A stretch of 64,000 bases of DNA, taken from Alphaproteobacteria bacterium. Its GTDB lineage: Bacteria; Pseudomonadota; Alphaproteobacteria; DSM-16000; Inquilinaceae. The stretch's first letter is position 1. The number at the start of each line of letters is the position of its first letter. The position numbers and the translations under genes were made by a program. Positions 17,274 to 26,610 of this stretch are shown piece after piece. Under the pieces are notes generated by a model. That model did not search any database and had not been told where the DNA came from. It was given only the letters and a program-made list of their open reading frames with translations. The DNA is taken from positions 1-64,000 of the forward strand of contig JANQIX010000049.1 of NCBI GenBank assembly GCA_028281925.1, written 5' to 3'.

Positions 17274-17382
17274 GGTCTGCGCCGCCTCCCGGAAAAGCGC
17301 CGCCGGCGCCTGACTGCAGCGATCCGGGCGGCTGTTGGGCCGCCCGGACCTCCACTAACGCCGGTTGACGTGGGACGCGTCG

Positions 17383-18408
17383 TCAGGGACGAAGGCGGTC
17401 CGGGACCTCTAGCCCGGCCTCTTCGAAGTAGCGCAGGGCACCCGGATGCAGCGGCACCGGCAGGCCGGCCAGTGCGGCCTCCAGGGACATCGCCGAGGTC
17501 GCGCGATGGATGTTCACCAGGAAGGGCAGGTTCTCATAGATCGCCTTAGTGATCTGATAGACATGCTCTTCATCGACGTCGGCGTTCACGGCCAGGAAGT
17601 TTGGCTGCGCAATCGTGCGCACGTCTTCTTCCTGCCCGGGATAGGTTCCGGCCTCGATCACAAACGGAGTCCAGAGCTCGTACCCGGCGTTCGCCGCCTC
17701 GATCTGTTCGTCGGTGAATTCCAGGATCGTCACCTCATCGCCCACGGCGGCCATCAGCTGCGTCATGGCGCCGACCGGTGCGCCGGCGGCCGGATTGACC
17801 GCGTCGATCGTGCCGTTCTGGAAGGCCTCGACGCTGGGCGTATAGCCCACGAACGCGACTTCGAAATGGGCCTCAGGATCCTCGATGCCGAGGCCGCCCA
17901 AGAGATGGCGGTTAGACCCTTCCGTGCCGGAGTTGCGGGCGCCGATGGCGAAGCCGTGGCCTTCCATGGCGATCAGATCGGCAATGGTGCCCGTGTCCAC
18001 ATACTCGCTGCGGATGGCGAAGTGCTCGACATTCTGCCAAAGCATCGAAACGGCGCGGACATTCTCCTGCGTGCCGTCTTCGGTCAGCGGGCCTTCGCCG
18101 GACTGGGCGTATGCGCCCCACAGGCCCTGAACGATGGCGAATTGCGCCTGGTCTTCGCGCAGCAGCTTGATGTTCTCGCCCGAGCCGGCGGAGGTGATGG
18201 CGGACATCGCGATGCCCTGGCTGTTCTCCAACCGGACCTTGACCAGCGTCGAAATCGCAACGCCGACGGGATAGTACGTGCCGCCGGTGCCGGCGGTCGC
18301 CAGCAGGTAACCCGCGTCCTGCGCGCTTGCAGAACCGCCGCCGAGCGTTGCGGCGGCGAGCATCGCCGCGGCCGCCACACCACCGAAAGAGCTTGCCTGG
18401 AATCTCAT
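17383..18408 (-). CDS. TAXI-family TRAP solute-binding protein
   Basis: A 341-residue periplasmic binding protein. The signal peptide probably ends at ASA-Q (residues 27-30). The TAXI hallmark follows at once: TAGTGGTYYPVGVAIS near 37-52, and then GAYAQSGEG and GARNSGTEGSN segments. It captures a solute, often a dicarboxylate or amino-acid-like compound in characterised relatives, and delivers it to the fused permease encoded 109 bases downstream. The two form a complete transporter. An AGGAGGC ribosome site precedes the ATG. Confidence 0.92.
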   Translation of the reverse strand: MRFQASSFGGVAAAAMLAAATLGGGSASAQDAGYLLATAGTGGTYYPVGVAISTLVKVRLENSQGIAMSAITSAGSGENIKLLREDQAQFAIVQGLWGAYAQSGEGPLTEDGTQENVRAVSMLWQNVEHFAIRSEYVDTGTIADLIAMEGHGFAIGARNSGTEGSNRHLLGGLGIEDPEAHFEVAFVGYTPSVEAFQNGTIDAVNPAAGAPVGAMTQLMAAVGDEVTILEFTDEQIEAANAGYELWTPFVIEAGTYPGQEEDVRTIAQPNFLAVNADVDEEHVYQITKAIYENLPFLVNIHRATSAMSLEAALAGLPVPLHPGALRYFEEAGLEVPDRLRP

Positions 18409-18593
18409 GTCTACGTTGCCTCCTCACCTGTCGATGATTGTGATTTCTCGGGCCGGCGGAACGGCAATCCGCGACCCATTCCATGAAGTCCAGTATGCGA
18501 AATAGCACGTCGGCGCGCTAGGCCAAGCAATTTCCTCCGCCTTCGCAGGCGATTGATCGTGCTCAAACTGCTTGGCAACCGGGCGGAACCCGC

Positions 18594-18622
18594 TTGGCCG
18601 GCTTTCTTCGTTTCGTCATACT
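18594..18622 (+). promoter_or_regulatory. Candidate promoter of the antiporter gene
   Basis: TTGGCC at 18594-18599, a 17-base spacer, then CATACT at 18617-18622. Transcription would begin near 18630, which supports the ATG at 18678 rather than the TTG at 18594 as the start of the downstream gene. Consensus matching only. Confidence 0.35.
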
Positions 18623-18677
18623 GCGCCACTCGCGCCTTGGGGCGGCGAATCCCCACTCCCGAACGACCCATGAGACG

Positions 18678-20252
18678 ATGCATCAGCCGATCCTCTCCAT
18701 ATGCCGATCCCGGCTCTGCACCGCCTTGTTGGCAGTTACTGTTCTTATGGCGGCTCTGGCCGGCCACAGCGGTGACGCGTGGGCGCAAGATCACACGCCG
18801 GAAGGCGGTCATGACACCGTCGTCGACGATCATGCGGGCGAGGGCGCCGATGATCATGCGGGGGACGGACACGCGGAGGATGGACACGCAGAGGGCGATG
18901 CCCATGCCGCACCGCATCTCGACGGAAGTGACCTCGGCCTGATCTGGGTCGTCCCGTTTGTCGGGATCCTGTTGTCGATCGCCATTTTCCCGCTGGTGCT
19001 GCCGCATTTCTGGCATCGGCATTTCGGCTCGATATCGGCGCTCTGGGCGCTGGCTTTCCTGGCGCCGTTTGCCGTGCTGTTCGGCGCGGAACTCGCGTTG
19101 TTCGAGTTGCTGCACGTCGCTCTGCTTGAGTACTTTCCCTTCATCATACTCTTGGGCGCGCTGTTCACGGTCGCCGGCGGCGTACGGCTGACCGGAAGCT
19201 TGGTGGGCACGCCCATCGTCAACACCGGAATCCTTTTGATCGGCACCGCGATCGCCAGCTGGATGGGGACGACCGGGGCGGCCATGCTGCTGATCCGTCC
19301 GCTCTTGCGGGCCAACGAGCGGCGGAAGCACAAGGTTCACACCGTCGTATTCTTCATCTTCCTGGTCGCCAATATCGGCGGGTCCTTGACGCCGCTCGGC
19401 GATCCACCGTTGTTCTTAGGCTTTTTGAAAGGGGTGAGCTTCTTCTGGCCGACGACGCAGATGTTGGTGCCGATGCTGTTCGTGTCGTCGATCCTGCTCG
19501 TTGTCTACTTCCTGCTCGATAGTTTCTTCTACAGGAAAGAGGCTGACGAGGTGAAGGTGCCGCCGACGGAGCGGGAGCCGCTGGGGCTGGAGGGTAAGGT
19601 CAACATCCTGCTGCTGGCCGGCGTCGTCGGCTCGGTGCTGATGTCGGGCATCTGGCGCCCCCATGTCGAGTTCAACGTCTTTCACGTGCATGTCGAGCTG
19701 CAGAATCTACTGCGCGACTTGCTGCTGATCAGCATCGCCATCCTGTCGCTGAAGTTGACCAGCAAGGAGAGCCGGAAGCTGAACGGGTTCACTTGGTTCC
19801 CGATCCTTGAGGTGGCGAAGCTGTTTGCCGGCATCTTCATCACGATCATTCCGGCGATCGCCATCCTGAAGGCTGGCACCGACGGGGCGCTGAGCGCGAT
19901 CATCGAAGCCGTGAGCGTCGACGGCCAACCGCTGGACGAAGCTTATTTCTGGCTGACCGGAATCCTGTCGAGCTTCCTCGACAACGCGCCGACCTACCTG
20001 GTGTTCTTCAACACTGCCGGCGGCGACCCGGAAGTCCTCATGGGGCCGCTCTCCAGCACGCTGCTTGCGATCTCCGCCGGGGCAGTGTTCATGGGTGCGA
20101 ACACCTATATCGGCAACGCGCCCAATTTCATGGTCCGGTCGATCGCGCAGGAACGCGGCATCCCGATGCCCAGCTTCTTCGGCTACATGGCGTGGTCGGG
20201 CATTTTCCTGCTGCCGATTTTCGTGCTGGTGACTTGGGTGTTCTTCCTCTGA
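18678..20252 (+). CDS. Sodium:proton antiporter-like membrane protein (ion transporter superfamily)
   Basis: A 524-residue polytopic membrane protein of the ArsB/NhaD/citrate-transporter-like superfamily, commonly named sodium:proton antiporter. It starts with a signal-like segment ending AWA-Q, followed by a periplasmic stretch (about 37-75) very rich in His and Asp (repeats of DHAGDGHAEDGHAEG type), then about 12 hydrophobic segments. Conserved intramembrane stretches include SLTPLGDPPLFLGFLKG, SSFLDNAPTYLVFF and GANTYIGNAPNFM, which form the paired hairpins of the family. The His/Asp tail could bind Zn, Ni or Cu (inference). Ion specificity cannot be set from sequence. It is convergent with the stress-protein gene, 17 bases apart. 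Confidence 0.8.
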   Translation: MHQPILSICRSRLCTALLAVTVLMAALAGHSGDAWAQDHTPEGGHDTVVDDHAGEGADDHAGDGHAEDGHAEGDAHAAPHLDGSDLGLIWVVPFVGILLSIAIFPLVLPHFWHRHFGSISALWALAFLAPFAVLFGAELALFELLHVALLEYFPFIILLGALFTVAGGVRLTGSLVGTPIVNTGILLIGTAIASWMGTTGAAMLLIRPLLRANERRKHKVHTVVFFIFLVANIGGSLTPLGDPPLFLGFLKGVSFFWPTTQMLVPMLFVSSILLVVYFLLDSFFYRKEADEVKVPPTEREPLGLEGKVNILLLAGVVGSVLMSGIWRPHVEFNVFHVHVELQNLLRDLLLISIAILSLKLTSKESRKLNGFTWFPILEVAKLFAGIFITIIPAIAILKAGTDGALSAIIEAVSVDGQPLDEAYFWLTGILSSFLDNAPTYLVFFNTAGGDPEVLMGPLSSTLLAISAGAVFMGANTYIGNAPNFMVRSIAQERGIPMPSFFGYMAWSGIFLLPIFVLVTWVFFL

Positions 20253-20269
20253 CCGGCGGCGGCTGCCTG

Positions 20270-21100
20270 TCAGTGTGACAGCAGAACGGGCCGTGTCGCG
20301 TGGCTCAGCACGTGGTCCGTGTTGCCGCCCGTCAGCATCTCTTTCCAACGGGCCCGGCCGTAAGCCCCCATCATGATCAGGTCGCAGTCAAGCGCATCCG
20401 CCTGGCGTAGGATCGCGCGACCCACATGGCGGGTATCGCTATCACGAACCGTTTCTACCTCCAGCTCATGGCGCCGGAGGTAGCCGACGATGTCACGGCC
20501 GGCATCGCCCGATTTCACATCGGCCACGGTCAGCAGAAAGATCTTCTCCGCCGTGTTCAGCAGCGCCCGGCCGCGGCGGACCACGTGGCAGGCTTCCGGT
20601 GAATCCCGCCAGGCAACCATCACGCGCCGCACCGGATCGGGAAAGCTCCGGCCCCGCGGCAACACCAGCACGGGACACGACGCCAAACTGATCAAGTTTT
20701 CCGGCCCTTCAAGCGTCACCTGTTCGTCGGGGTCGATCCCGTGGTTCTGACTGACGATGATACCGTCGGCAAACAGGCTGCGCTCCGCCAGGGCCTCGTT
20801 GTGCTTGCCTTCCAGCACTTCCCATGTCCATTCCACGCCGACGTTGCGGCAATGTGAGATCACCTCTTTCTGGATCTCTGCGGCCCGTTCCCGCGCAATC
20901 TCCGTCGCCTCGGCAAGATAGACCGGCGAAGCGCCACGGCCCTGGATCTCCGCCGGCATGCCGACGGGGCTGACCATGAAGGCGATTTCCAGATGGGCGT
21001 CATACCGGCTCGCCAACCGCAGCCCGCAATCGAGCCGTGCCATGTGTTCGGCATCGCCGGCCATGTGCAGGATGATGTTTCGAATGTCGGTGCGGGGCAT
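20270..21100 (-). CDS. Universal stress protein, tandem UspA domains
   Basis: A 276-residue cytoplasmic protein with two UspA folds, about 1-140 and 150-276. The second ends with an ATP-binding-like G-x2-G pattern (MMGAYGRARWKEMLTGGNTDHVL). Usp proteins help survival under starvation, oxidative or envelope stress. I start at the ATG at 21100 because the fold begins there (DIRNIILHM), although the frame stays open to 21211. It sits tail to tail with the antiporter gene, with only 17 bases between them, so the two may affect each other by read-through. Confidence 0.85.
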   Translation of the reverse strand: MPRTDIRNIILHMAGDAEHMARLDCGLRLASRYDAHLEIAFMVSPVGMPAEIQGRGASPVYLAEATEIARERAAEIQKEVISHCRNVGVEWTWEVLEGKHNEALAERSLFADGIIVSQNHGIDPDEQVTLEGPENLISLASCPVLVLPRGRSFPDPVRRVMVAWRDSPEACHVVRRGRALLNTAEKIFLLTVADVKSGDAGRDIVGYLRRHELEVETVRDSDTRHVGRAILRQADALDCDLIMMGAYGRARWKEMLTGGNTDHVLSHATRPVLLSH

Positions 21101-21249
21101 GGGTCGCTGTCCGTGGTCCGCCGATGGGGCCAATGCAGCGTAAGGCTTCAGCAGCGGATTTGACAACCGCCGGCCCGCCGCCGTCTGGACAGGGATTTGG
21201 ACCGCTGGCATAGCATTAGGGGCGCACGGCGATGGGGCAGGGGGCTGGA

Positions 21250-21618
21250 ATGCGATCGTTGATGATGGCTTTGGTGGCCGCCGGTGTACTCGCGTCGACC
21301 GGTGCCATGGCCGGCGAGGCCGACGTGGTTTCGGCCGAGGCGACGCAGTCCCCTGACGGTACTTGGCGGTTCACCGTGACTGTTCGGCACGGCGACACCG
21401 GCTGGGACCACTACGCCGACGCGTGGGAGGTGCTGGGCCCGGACGGCACAGTGCTTGGGCGCCGAGAACTGCTGCATCCGCATGAGAACGAGCAGCCGTT
21501 CACCCGAAGCCTGAGTGGTGTTGATATTCCCGAAACTGTCGACCGAGTGACCATCCGGGCGCGCGACAACGTGCATGAGTATGGCGGGGCGACGGTTGAA
21601 GTGCTGCTGCCGCGGTGA
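21250..21618 (+). CDS. Small secreted protein of unknown function
   Basis: A 122-residue protein with a Sec signal peptide (about 1-21, ending in AMA-GEA) and a mature part rich in beta-strand-forming residues. It has regularly spaced Trp and Asp residues (TWRFTVTVRHGDTGWDHYADAWEVL). It looks like a small Ig-like or beta-sandwich domain. I chose the ATG at 21250, where the signal starts; an in-frame ATG at 21232 would add six residues. I do not recognise a named family. It stands alone between the Usp and PilZ genes. Confidence 0.6.
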   Translation: MRSLMMALVAAGVLASTGAMAGEADVVSAEATQSPDGTWRFTVTVRHGDTGWDHYADAWEVLGPDGTVLGRRELLHPHENEQPFTRSLSGVDIPETVDRVTIRARDNVHEYGGATVEVLLPR

Positions 21619-21802
21619 CGAGATTGAGGGCACATCGGCCCCGCCGACTTTATTGTTCGTTTACAATCTAATGTTTTCCAAATCCTAAGCCACCGCACAG
21701 TTTACCGGTAGGTAAGAGGTGTGTGACAGATTTTATTCGGCATGACCATTGAATTGGTCTATCCTGTTACGGATTGTAAGAGATTGTTCGGAGTGGCGAC
21801 TG

Positions 21803-22141
21803 ATGGACGATCAGCTCTTCATCGAGGGCATGGACATCCCGTTTGTCGAATGCCGTCGGGCCTATCCCCGCATGGATGTGGACTGGAAAGGCTGCATCTA
21901 CTCCAACAGGGACTCGACCATCTGCTGGATTGAGAATGTCGGCCTCACGGGGGCCCGCATTCGTGCGCCGCATCGCTTGCGGCGGATGCCCGGCGCGGTC
22001 TTGTCCATCGACGGCATCGGGCACTTTCCCTGCCAGGTCGTCTGGTCAGACCGTAATGAGTACGGCGTGGCCTTTCTGGAGCCGCCGGAACGGCTTGAGC
22101 AGTTTCTCGGGTTCACGCTGCCCTCGCCGCGTGTCGACTGA
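21803..22141 (+). CDS. PilZ-domain protein
   Basis: A 112-residue stand-alone PilZ domain, a family that binds cyclic di-GMP. The RxxxR motif is Arg19-Arg23 (RAYPR). The second motif, normally (D/N)xSxxG, reads NVGLTG at 45-50, with Gly in place of Ser, so ligand affinity may be changed. The strand pattern continues with PGAVLSIDGIGHFPCQVVW and YGVAFLEP. Expected role: c-di-GMP-dependent control of motility, exopolysaccharide or attachment. The ATG at 21803 follows GGAGTGG; in-frame codons upstream from 21749 are not needed. It is convergent with glnA. Confidence 0.85.
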   Translation: MDDQLFIEGMDIPFVECRRAYPRMDVDWKGCIYSNRDSTICWIENVGLTGARIRAPHRLRRMPGAVLSIDGIGHFPCQVVWSDRNEYGVAFLEPPERLEQFLGFTLPSPRVD

Positions 22142-22181
22142 CTGCGACTCTGCCGTCTGACGGGATCGGTCGAGGGTCGCA

Positions 22182-22216
22182 AAGAAGACCCGCCCCCGCG
22201 CGAGGCGAGGGCGGGC
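22182..22216 (-). terminator. Intrinsic terminator of the glnBA operon
   Basis: On the minus strand, a GC-rich stem (CCCGCC and GGGCGG arms, at 22189-22195 and 22209-22215) is followed by a TCTTCTTT tract. It lies about 40 bases past the glnA stop, in the gap shared with the convergent PilZ gene. A second, weaker dyad (ATACGC/GCGTAT, 22223-22243) lies between it and glnA. Confidence 0.65.
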
Positions 22217-22252
22217 AATGTCATACGCTGAACCTCGGCGTATCGGCCGCGC

Positions 22253-23668
22253 CTAGCAGCTGTAGTACATCTGCACTTCGATCGGGTGCGGCGTGTGCTC
22301 GAAGGCGTAGACCTCTTCCCATTTCAGCTCGAGGTACCCTTCGATCAGGTCCTTAGAGAACACGTCACCCTTCAACAGGAATTCGTGGTCGCTCTCCAGG
22401 GCCGTCAGAGCATCCCGCAGGGAGCCGCAGACGGTGGGCACGCCCGCCAGCTCTTCCGGCGGCAGATCGTAGAGGTTCTTGTCGATCGGGTCGCCCGGAT
22501 GGATGCGGTTCTGGATGCCGTCCAGACCGGCCATCAGCATAGCGGCGAAGGAGAGATAGGGGTTCGCCGACGGATCGGGGAACCTGACTTCCACCCGCTT
22601 GCCCTTCGGGCTTGCCGCATGCGGGATGCGGCAGGATGCAGAGCGGTTGCGCGCCGAATAGGCCAACAGAACCGGTGCCTCGAAGCCGGGGATCAGCCGC
22701 TTGTAGCTGTTGGTGGTCGGGTTCGAGAACGCGTTGATCGCGCGGGCATGCCGGATGATCCCGCCGATGTAGTAGAGCGCGGTTTCCGACAGATCGGCAT
22801 AGCCCGAACCGGCGAAGGTCGGCTTGCCGTCTTTCCAGATCGACTGGTGGACATGCATGCCCGAGCCGTTGTCGCCCTTGATCGGCTTCGGCATGAACGT
22901 TGCCGTCTTGCCGTAGGAATGGGCGACCATGTGCACGCAGTACTTGTAGATCTGCAGTTGGTCGGCGCAGGACACCAGCTCGCCGAACTTGATGCCAAGC
23001 TCATGCTGCGACGGCGCCACTTCGTGGTGGTGCTTTTCCACGGTGACGCCCATCTCGGCCATCGTGCTCAGCATCTCCGAGCGAAGGTCGGCACCGCCAT
23101 CTACCGGCGGCACGGGGAAATAGCCGCCCTTGACGGCCGGACGATGGCCGGTGTTGCCGTCTTCGTAGTCGCGGCCGGAGTTATAGGGGCCTTCTTCGCT
23201 GTCCATCTCGTAATACTGGACATTCATGTCGCTCTTCACCTTGACGTCGTCAAAGACGAAGAACTCGGCCTCCGGGCCGAACACGGCCGTATCGCCGATG
23301 CCGAGTGAGGCCATGTACTGCTCGGCCTTGCGCGCGGTCGAACGCGGGCACCGCTCATAGGGCTGGCCAGTCGACGGCTCCAGTGTGTCGCAGAACAGGA
23401 TCAACGTCGGCTGCGCGGTGAACGGATCCATGACCGCTGACGCGCAGTCCGGCATCAGGTTCATGTCGCTCTCGTTGATCGCCTTCCAGCCCGCGATCGA
23501 TGAGCCGTCGAACATAATCCCGTCGGTCAACGCATCTTCGTCGATCGTGCTGACATGCTGCGCGGTGTGCTGCCACTTGCCGCGCGGATCGGTGAAGCGG
23601 AAATCAACGTACTTGACGTCGTGCTCCTCGATCATCTCCAGCACTTTTTTCACATGTTCGTCGGCCAT
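22253..23668 (-). CDS. glnA: Type I glutamine synthetase
   Basis: A 471-residue GSI-beta enzyme that makes glutamine from glutamate, ammonia and ATP as a cytoplasmic dodecamer. Conserved blocks are visible: [10 protein letters not shown] near 55-64, EAEFFVFDD in the metal site, [10 protein letters not shown] and NRSASCRIP. The adenylylation Tyr lies in [10 protein letters not shown] near residue 400, so activity is probably shut down by GlnE-type adenylylation under nitrogen excess. It follows glnB by 124 bases on the same strand, the classic alphaproteobacterial glnBA order. Most transcription probably comes from the promoter upstream of glnB. Confidence 0.97.
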   Translation of the reverse strand: MADEHVKKVLEMIEEHDVKYVDFRFTDPRGKWQHTAQHVSTIDEDALTDGIMFDGSSIAGWKAINESDMNLMPDCASAVMDPFTAQPTLILFCDTLEPSTGQPYERCPRSTARKAEQYMASLGIGDTAVFGPEAEFFVFDDVKVKSDMNVQYYEMDSEEGPYNSGRDYEDGNTGHRPAVKGGYFPVPPVDGGADLRSEMLSTMAEMGVTVEKHHHEVAPSQHELGIKFGELVSCADQLQIYKYCVHMVAHSYGKTATFMPKPIKGDNGSGMHVHQSIWKDGKPTFAGSGYADLSETALYYIGGIIRHARAINAFSNPTTNSYKRLIPGFEAPVLLAYSARNRSASCRIPHAASPKGKRVEVRFPDPSANPYLSFAAMLMAGLDGIQNRIHPGDPIDKNLYDLPPEELAGVPTVCGSLRDALTALESDHEFLLKGDVFSKDLIEGYLELKWEEVYAFEHTPHPIEVQMYYSC

Positions 23669-23792
23669 GATCCTTCTTTCCTGGCTGCTCTGGTGGTCTT
23701 TACGGATGGGTGCGCGGGCGGTCGCCCGCGCCTTTGGGGATATCGGCGCCGCTTGCCCTTGCCGGCATGTTCAGTGACAAGACGAGCGGGGG

Positions 23793-24137
<345 letters not shown>

Positions 24138-24209
24138 TCAGGATTGCTCTAACGGTGGAAATCCAGTCCCGCGCGGCAATGCCGGGCGACACATCGCAAA
24201 GCACCACTT

Positions 24210-24226
24210 AGCACGTCCCGTGCCAA
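24210..24226 (-). promoter_or_regulatory. Sigma-54 (RpoN) promoter of glnBA
   Basis: On the minus strand the site reads TTGGCACGGGACGTGCT. This matches the RpoN consensus (YTGGCACG-N4-TTGCW) with one mismatch in the -12 element (GTGC for TTGC). The start should lie about 12 bases further on, giving a leader of about 65 bases before glnB. glnBA operons of Azospirillum and Rhodospirillum are known to have RpoN promoters activated by NtrC. A GC-rich partial dyad at about 24241-24258 (GCC-N7-GGC type) could be an enhancer site, though its match to the NtrC consensus is weak. Confidence 0.7.
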
Positions 24227-24318
24227 CCCGTTTCGTCTTCTGCCACCAGGGAGGCACAGCAGCGTTAGGCGAAAGAGGTTTCTATTGGTTGCCCAAATAG
24301 GCGGCAAATGATGAAAAT

Positions 24319-25512
24319 TTAGGCGACACCGTCCGATGCCGGGTGGGCTTCCAGCCAAGCACCGATCCGCGCAACGCCTTCCTCAATTGCATCCAGTGTA
24401 TTTGCATACGAAAGACGCAAGAATCCTTCGCCCGCGGCGCCGAAGCTTGTCCCGGCGATCGTCGCCACACCGGCATCTTCCAGAAGCCGCTGTTGCAATG
24501 CTTCTGCCGGCCAGCCGGTCGCCGTCATGTTCGGGAATGCGTAGAAGGCGCCTCCGGGTTCGGCGCAGGTGACGTTCGCAAGCCGGTTGAGCGCGTCTAG
24601 CACGCCGCGCCGGCGTGCAGCGAAAGCAGCGACCATCTGCGCGACGGCGTCCTGCGGGCCTTCCAGGGCGGCGATCCCGGCGTGTTGGGCAGACGCATTT
24701 ACGCAGGAATGGCTGTTGACCGCCAGGCGTTCCGCCGCATCGAACAACGAGGCCGGCCAGACGGAAAAACCGAGGCGCCACCCCGTCATCGCATAGGTCT
24801 TCGACCATCCGTCCAGCAAGATCAGCCGGTCCTGAAGCGAGGGATAGCCGAGCAGCGTGACGTGCTCACGGCCGTCATAGGTCATACGGCTATAGATTTC
24901 GTCGCTCAGCACCGCGACGTCGGGATGCCGCTCAAGGCCGGCGACCAGGCGGTCGATTTCATCCTTTGTGACCACGCCTCCGGTCGGATTGGCTGGACTG
25001 TTGAGAATAATCAGGCGTGTCTGCGGCGTGATCCGCGACAGCACATCGTCGGCCGTCCAGGCAAAGGCGTTCTCCTCCCTCAACGGAATCGACACTGGCA
25101 TGGCGCCGGAGAACCGGACGGCGGACGCATAAATGGGGAAGCCCGGGTCGGGCACCAGGATCTCCGTGCCAGGCGTGCCGAACATCAAGATCGCGAACCA
25201 CATGGTCACCTTGCCACCGGGCACGGACAGCACACGGCCGGGATCGACCTCGATGCCGTATAGGCGATGAAGATAGGCCGCAACCGCTTCACGCAGAGCC
25301 GGTATCCCGGGGGCCGGCGTATAGCCGTGATGGCCATCCCTGAGCGCCTTGACCGCCGCCTCAACGATGTGATCTGCGGTGCGAAAATCCGGCTGGCCGA
25401 TGCCGAGATTGACGATGCTGCGCCCCTCAGCGGCGAGCGCGCCTGCGCGCGCAAGCACGGAGAAGGCGCTTTCGGTACCAAGCTGGGCTACACCCGGGGC
25501 GAGGTCGAGCAT
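24319..25512 (-). CDS. PLP-dependent class I/II aminotransferase
   Basis: A 397-residue fold-type I aminotransferase. The PLP lysine is Lys238 in LDGWSKTYAMTGWRLGF; NSPANPTGG (171-179) and SDEIYSRMTYDG (203-214) bind cofactor and substrate carboxylate. It probably transfers amino groups between an amino acid and 2-oxoglutarate; the exact amino acid is not set by sequence (aspartate, aromatic or branched-chain are all possible). I start at the ATG at 25512, eight bases after AAGAGG; the frame open to 25656 is Arg-rich leader. It is separated from glnB by about 190 bases and probably has its own promoter. Confidence 0.88.
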   Translation of the reverse strand: MLDLAPGVAQLGTESAFSVLARAGALAAEGRSIVNLGIGQPDFRTADHIVEAAVKALRDGHHGYTPAPGIPALREAVAAYLHRLYGIEVDPGRVLSVPGGKVTMWFAILMFGTPGTEILVPDPGFPIYASAVRFSGAMPVSIPLREENAFAWTADDVLSRITPQTRLIILNSPANPTGGVVTKDEIDRLVAGLERHPDVAVLSDEIYSRMTYDGREHVTLLGYPSLQDRLILLDGWSKTYAMTGWRLGFSVWPASLFDAAERLAVNSHSCVNASAQHAGIAALEGPQDAVAQMVAAFAARRRGVLDALNRLANVTCAEPGGAFYAFPNMTATGWPAEALQQRLLEDAGVATIAGTSFGAAGEGFLRLSYANTLDAIEEGVARIGAWLEAHPASDGVA

Positions 25513-25629
25513 GAGACGGGCCTCTTGTGACAGTTTTGGAAGGCTTAAGGTCTGGCGCGATCTGTTGAGGATTGATCCCGAAGCCCTGGGTTGTCCAGGC
25601 TCCGGCGCGCATCTCGGGCGCCGCAAGGG

Positions 25630-25658
25630 TTGACGCTCGCCACTCCATTGGCGCATAC
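25630..25658 (+). promoter_or_regulatory. Candidate promoter of tRNA-His
   Basis: TTGACG at 25630-25635, then GCATAC at 25653-25658 after 17 bases (or CATACA after 18). It would start transcription about 20 bases before the tRNA. The -35 is a good match; the -10 is weak. Confidence 0.4.
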
Positions 25659-25685
25659 ACTTTTGCCCTGCCAGCAGGGCCCGGT

Positions 25686-25761
25686 GGCGATCGTAGCTCA
25701 GTGGTAGAGCCCTCGGTTGTGGTCCGAGTGGTCGTGGGTTCGAACCCCATCGATCGCCCCA
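25686..25761 (+). tRNA. tRNA-His (GTG)
   Basis: A 76-base cloverleaf with the histidine-specific extra G at -1 (25686) facing C73, and an encoded CCA end. The acceptor arm GCGATCG pairs fully with CGATCGC. The anticodon stem CTCGG/CCGAG encloses the loop TTGTGGT, giving anticodon GTG. The T arm contains GGTTCGAACCC. Confidence 0.97.
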
Positions 25762-25815
25762 CCTTAAACAAGTTCAAACTCGGTCCACCGCTGCTGTGAA
25801 GGGACGCCGCGTCCC

Positions 25816-26610
25816 ATGTACCGGCCCAATCCGCTGTTGACGACGTTGCGCGAAGGCCGGTCGGCCATCGGCATGTGGCTCTCTTTCGGCGACCCGATGG
25901 TCACCGAGATCTTCGCGCTTGCCGGGTTCGACGCGGTTCTGATCGACCACGAGCATGCGCCCATCGGCATCCGCGAGACCGTTGGGCATCTGCAGGCGGT
26001 AGCAGCATCACCGTGCGCCGGTATCGTGCGTGTGCCCTGGAACGACCCGGTGGCGGTTAAGCGTGTCCTGGATATTGGTGCCGAGGGCATCATGTTCCCG
26101 GCGATCGAAACGGCCGAAGAGGCGAGGGCGGCCGTGGCGGCAACCCGCTATCCGCCGAAGGGTACGAGGGGAGCCGCCATCGGCTCTGTACGCGGCAGTG
26201 ATTATGGCCTGGCAGCGCCCGCCTATGTCGAGACTGTGAACGACAACCTGATCGTCATCTGCCAGATCGAATCCGCAGCGGCGGTTGGCGCAATCCCAGA
26301 GATCGCCGCTGTCGAAGGCGTCGACATGCTTGTGGTCGGACCGACCGATCTATCAGGCAGCATCGGCCGGTTCGCCCAGTTCAACGATCCCGAGGTCGCC
26401 GCGCTCGTGACCAAGGCGGAACGCCTGATTAAAGACAGCGGCGTCTGGCTTGCCGGCATCGGCTCGCTCGGCCGCTCAGCGGCGGAGATGGCGGCCGACG
26501 GGCACGATCTCGTGTTCGCCAGCATAGATACGACCTTCCTCGCCCAAGCGGCTGCCGGCGAGGTTCGGCAGTTCCGCAATCGGACTGACGGCACGGACGA
26601 TGCGCGGTAA
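25816..26610 (+). CDS. HpcH/HpaI-family aldolase
   Basis: A 264-residue TIM-barrel class II aldolase. Family members cleave 2-keto-3-deoxy or 4-hydroxy-2-oxo acids to pyruvate and an aldehyde. Metal-binding Glu (CQIESAAAVGAI, about residue 157) and Asp (VGPTDLSGSIG, about 184) are present, as are the early IDHEHAPIG (45-53) and the substrate loop GTRGAAIG. The natural substrate is open. Its end overlaps the NAD(P)HX repair gene by 11 bases, so the two are one transcriptional unit, an unusual pairing with no obvious metabolic link. Confidence 0.87.
   Translation: MYRPNPLLTTLREGRSAIGMWLSFGDPMVTEIFALAGFDAVLIDHEHAPIGIRETVGHLQAVAASPCAGIVRVPWNDPVAVKRVLDIGAEGIMFPAIETAEEARAAVAATRYPPKGTRGAAIGSVRGSDYGLAAPAYVETVNDNLIVICQIESAAAVGAIPEIAAVEGVDMLVVGPTDLSGSIGRFAQFNDPEVAALVTKAERLIKDSGVWLAGIGSLGRSAAEMAADGHDLVFASIDTTFLAQAAAGEVRQFRNRTDGTDDAR

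Noticed and set aside
15495-17549. A 684-codon open frame on the plus strand
   Set aside because: It is antisense to the TRAP permease, and its product is Asp/Gly/His/Gln-rich with no fold signature.
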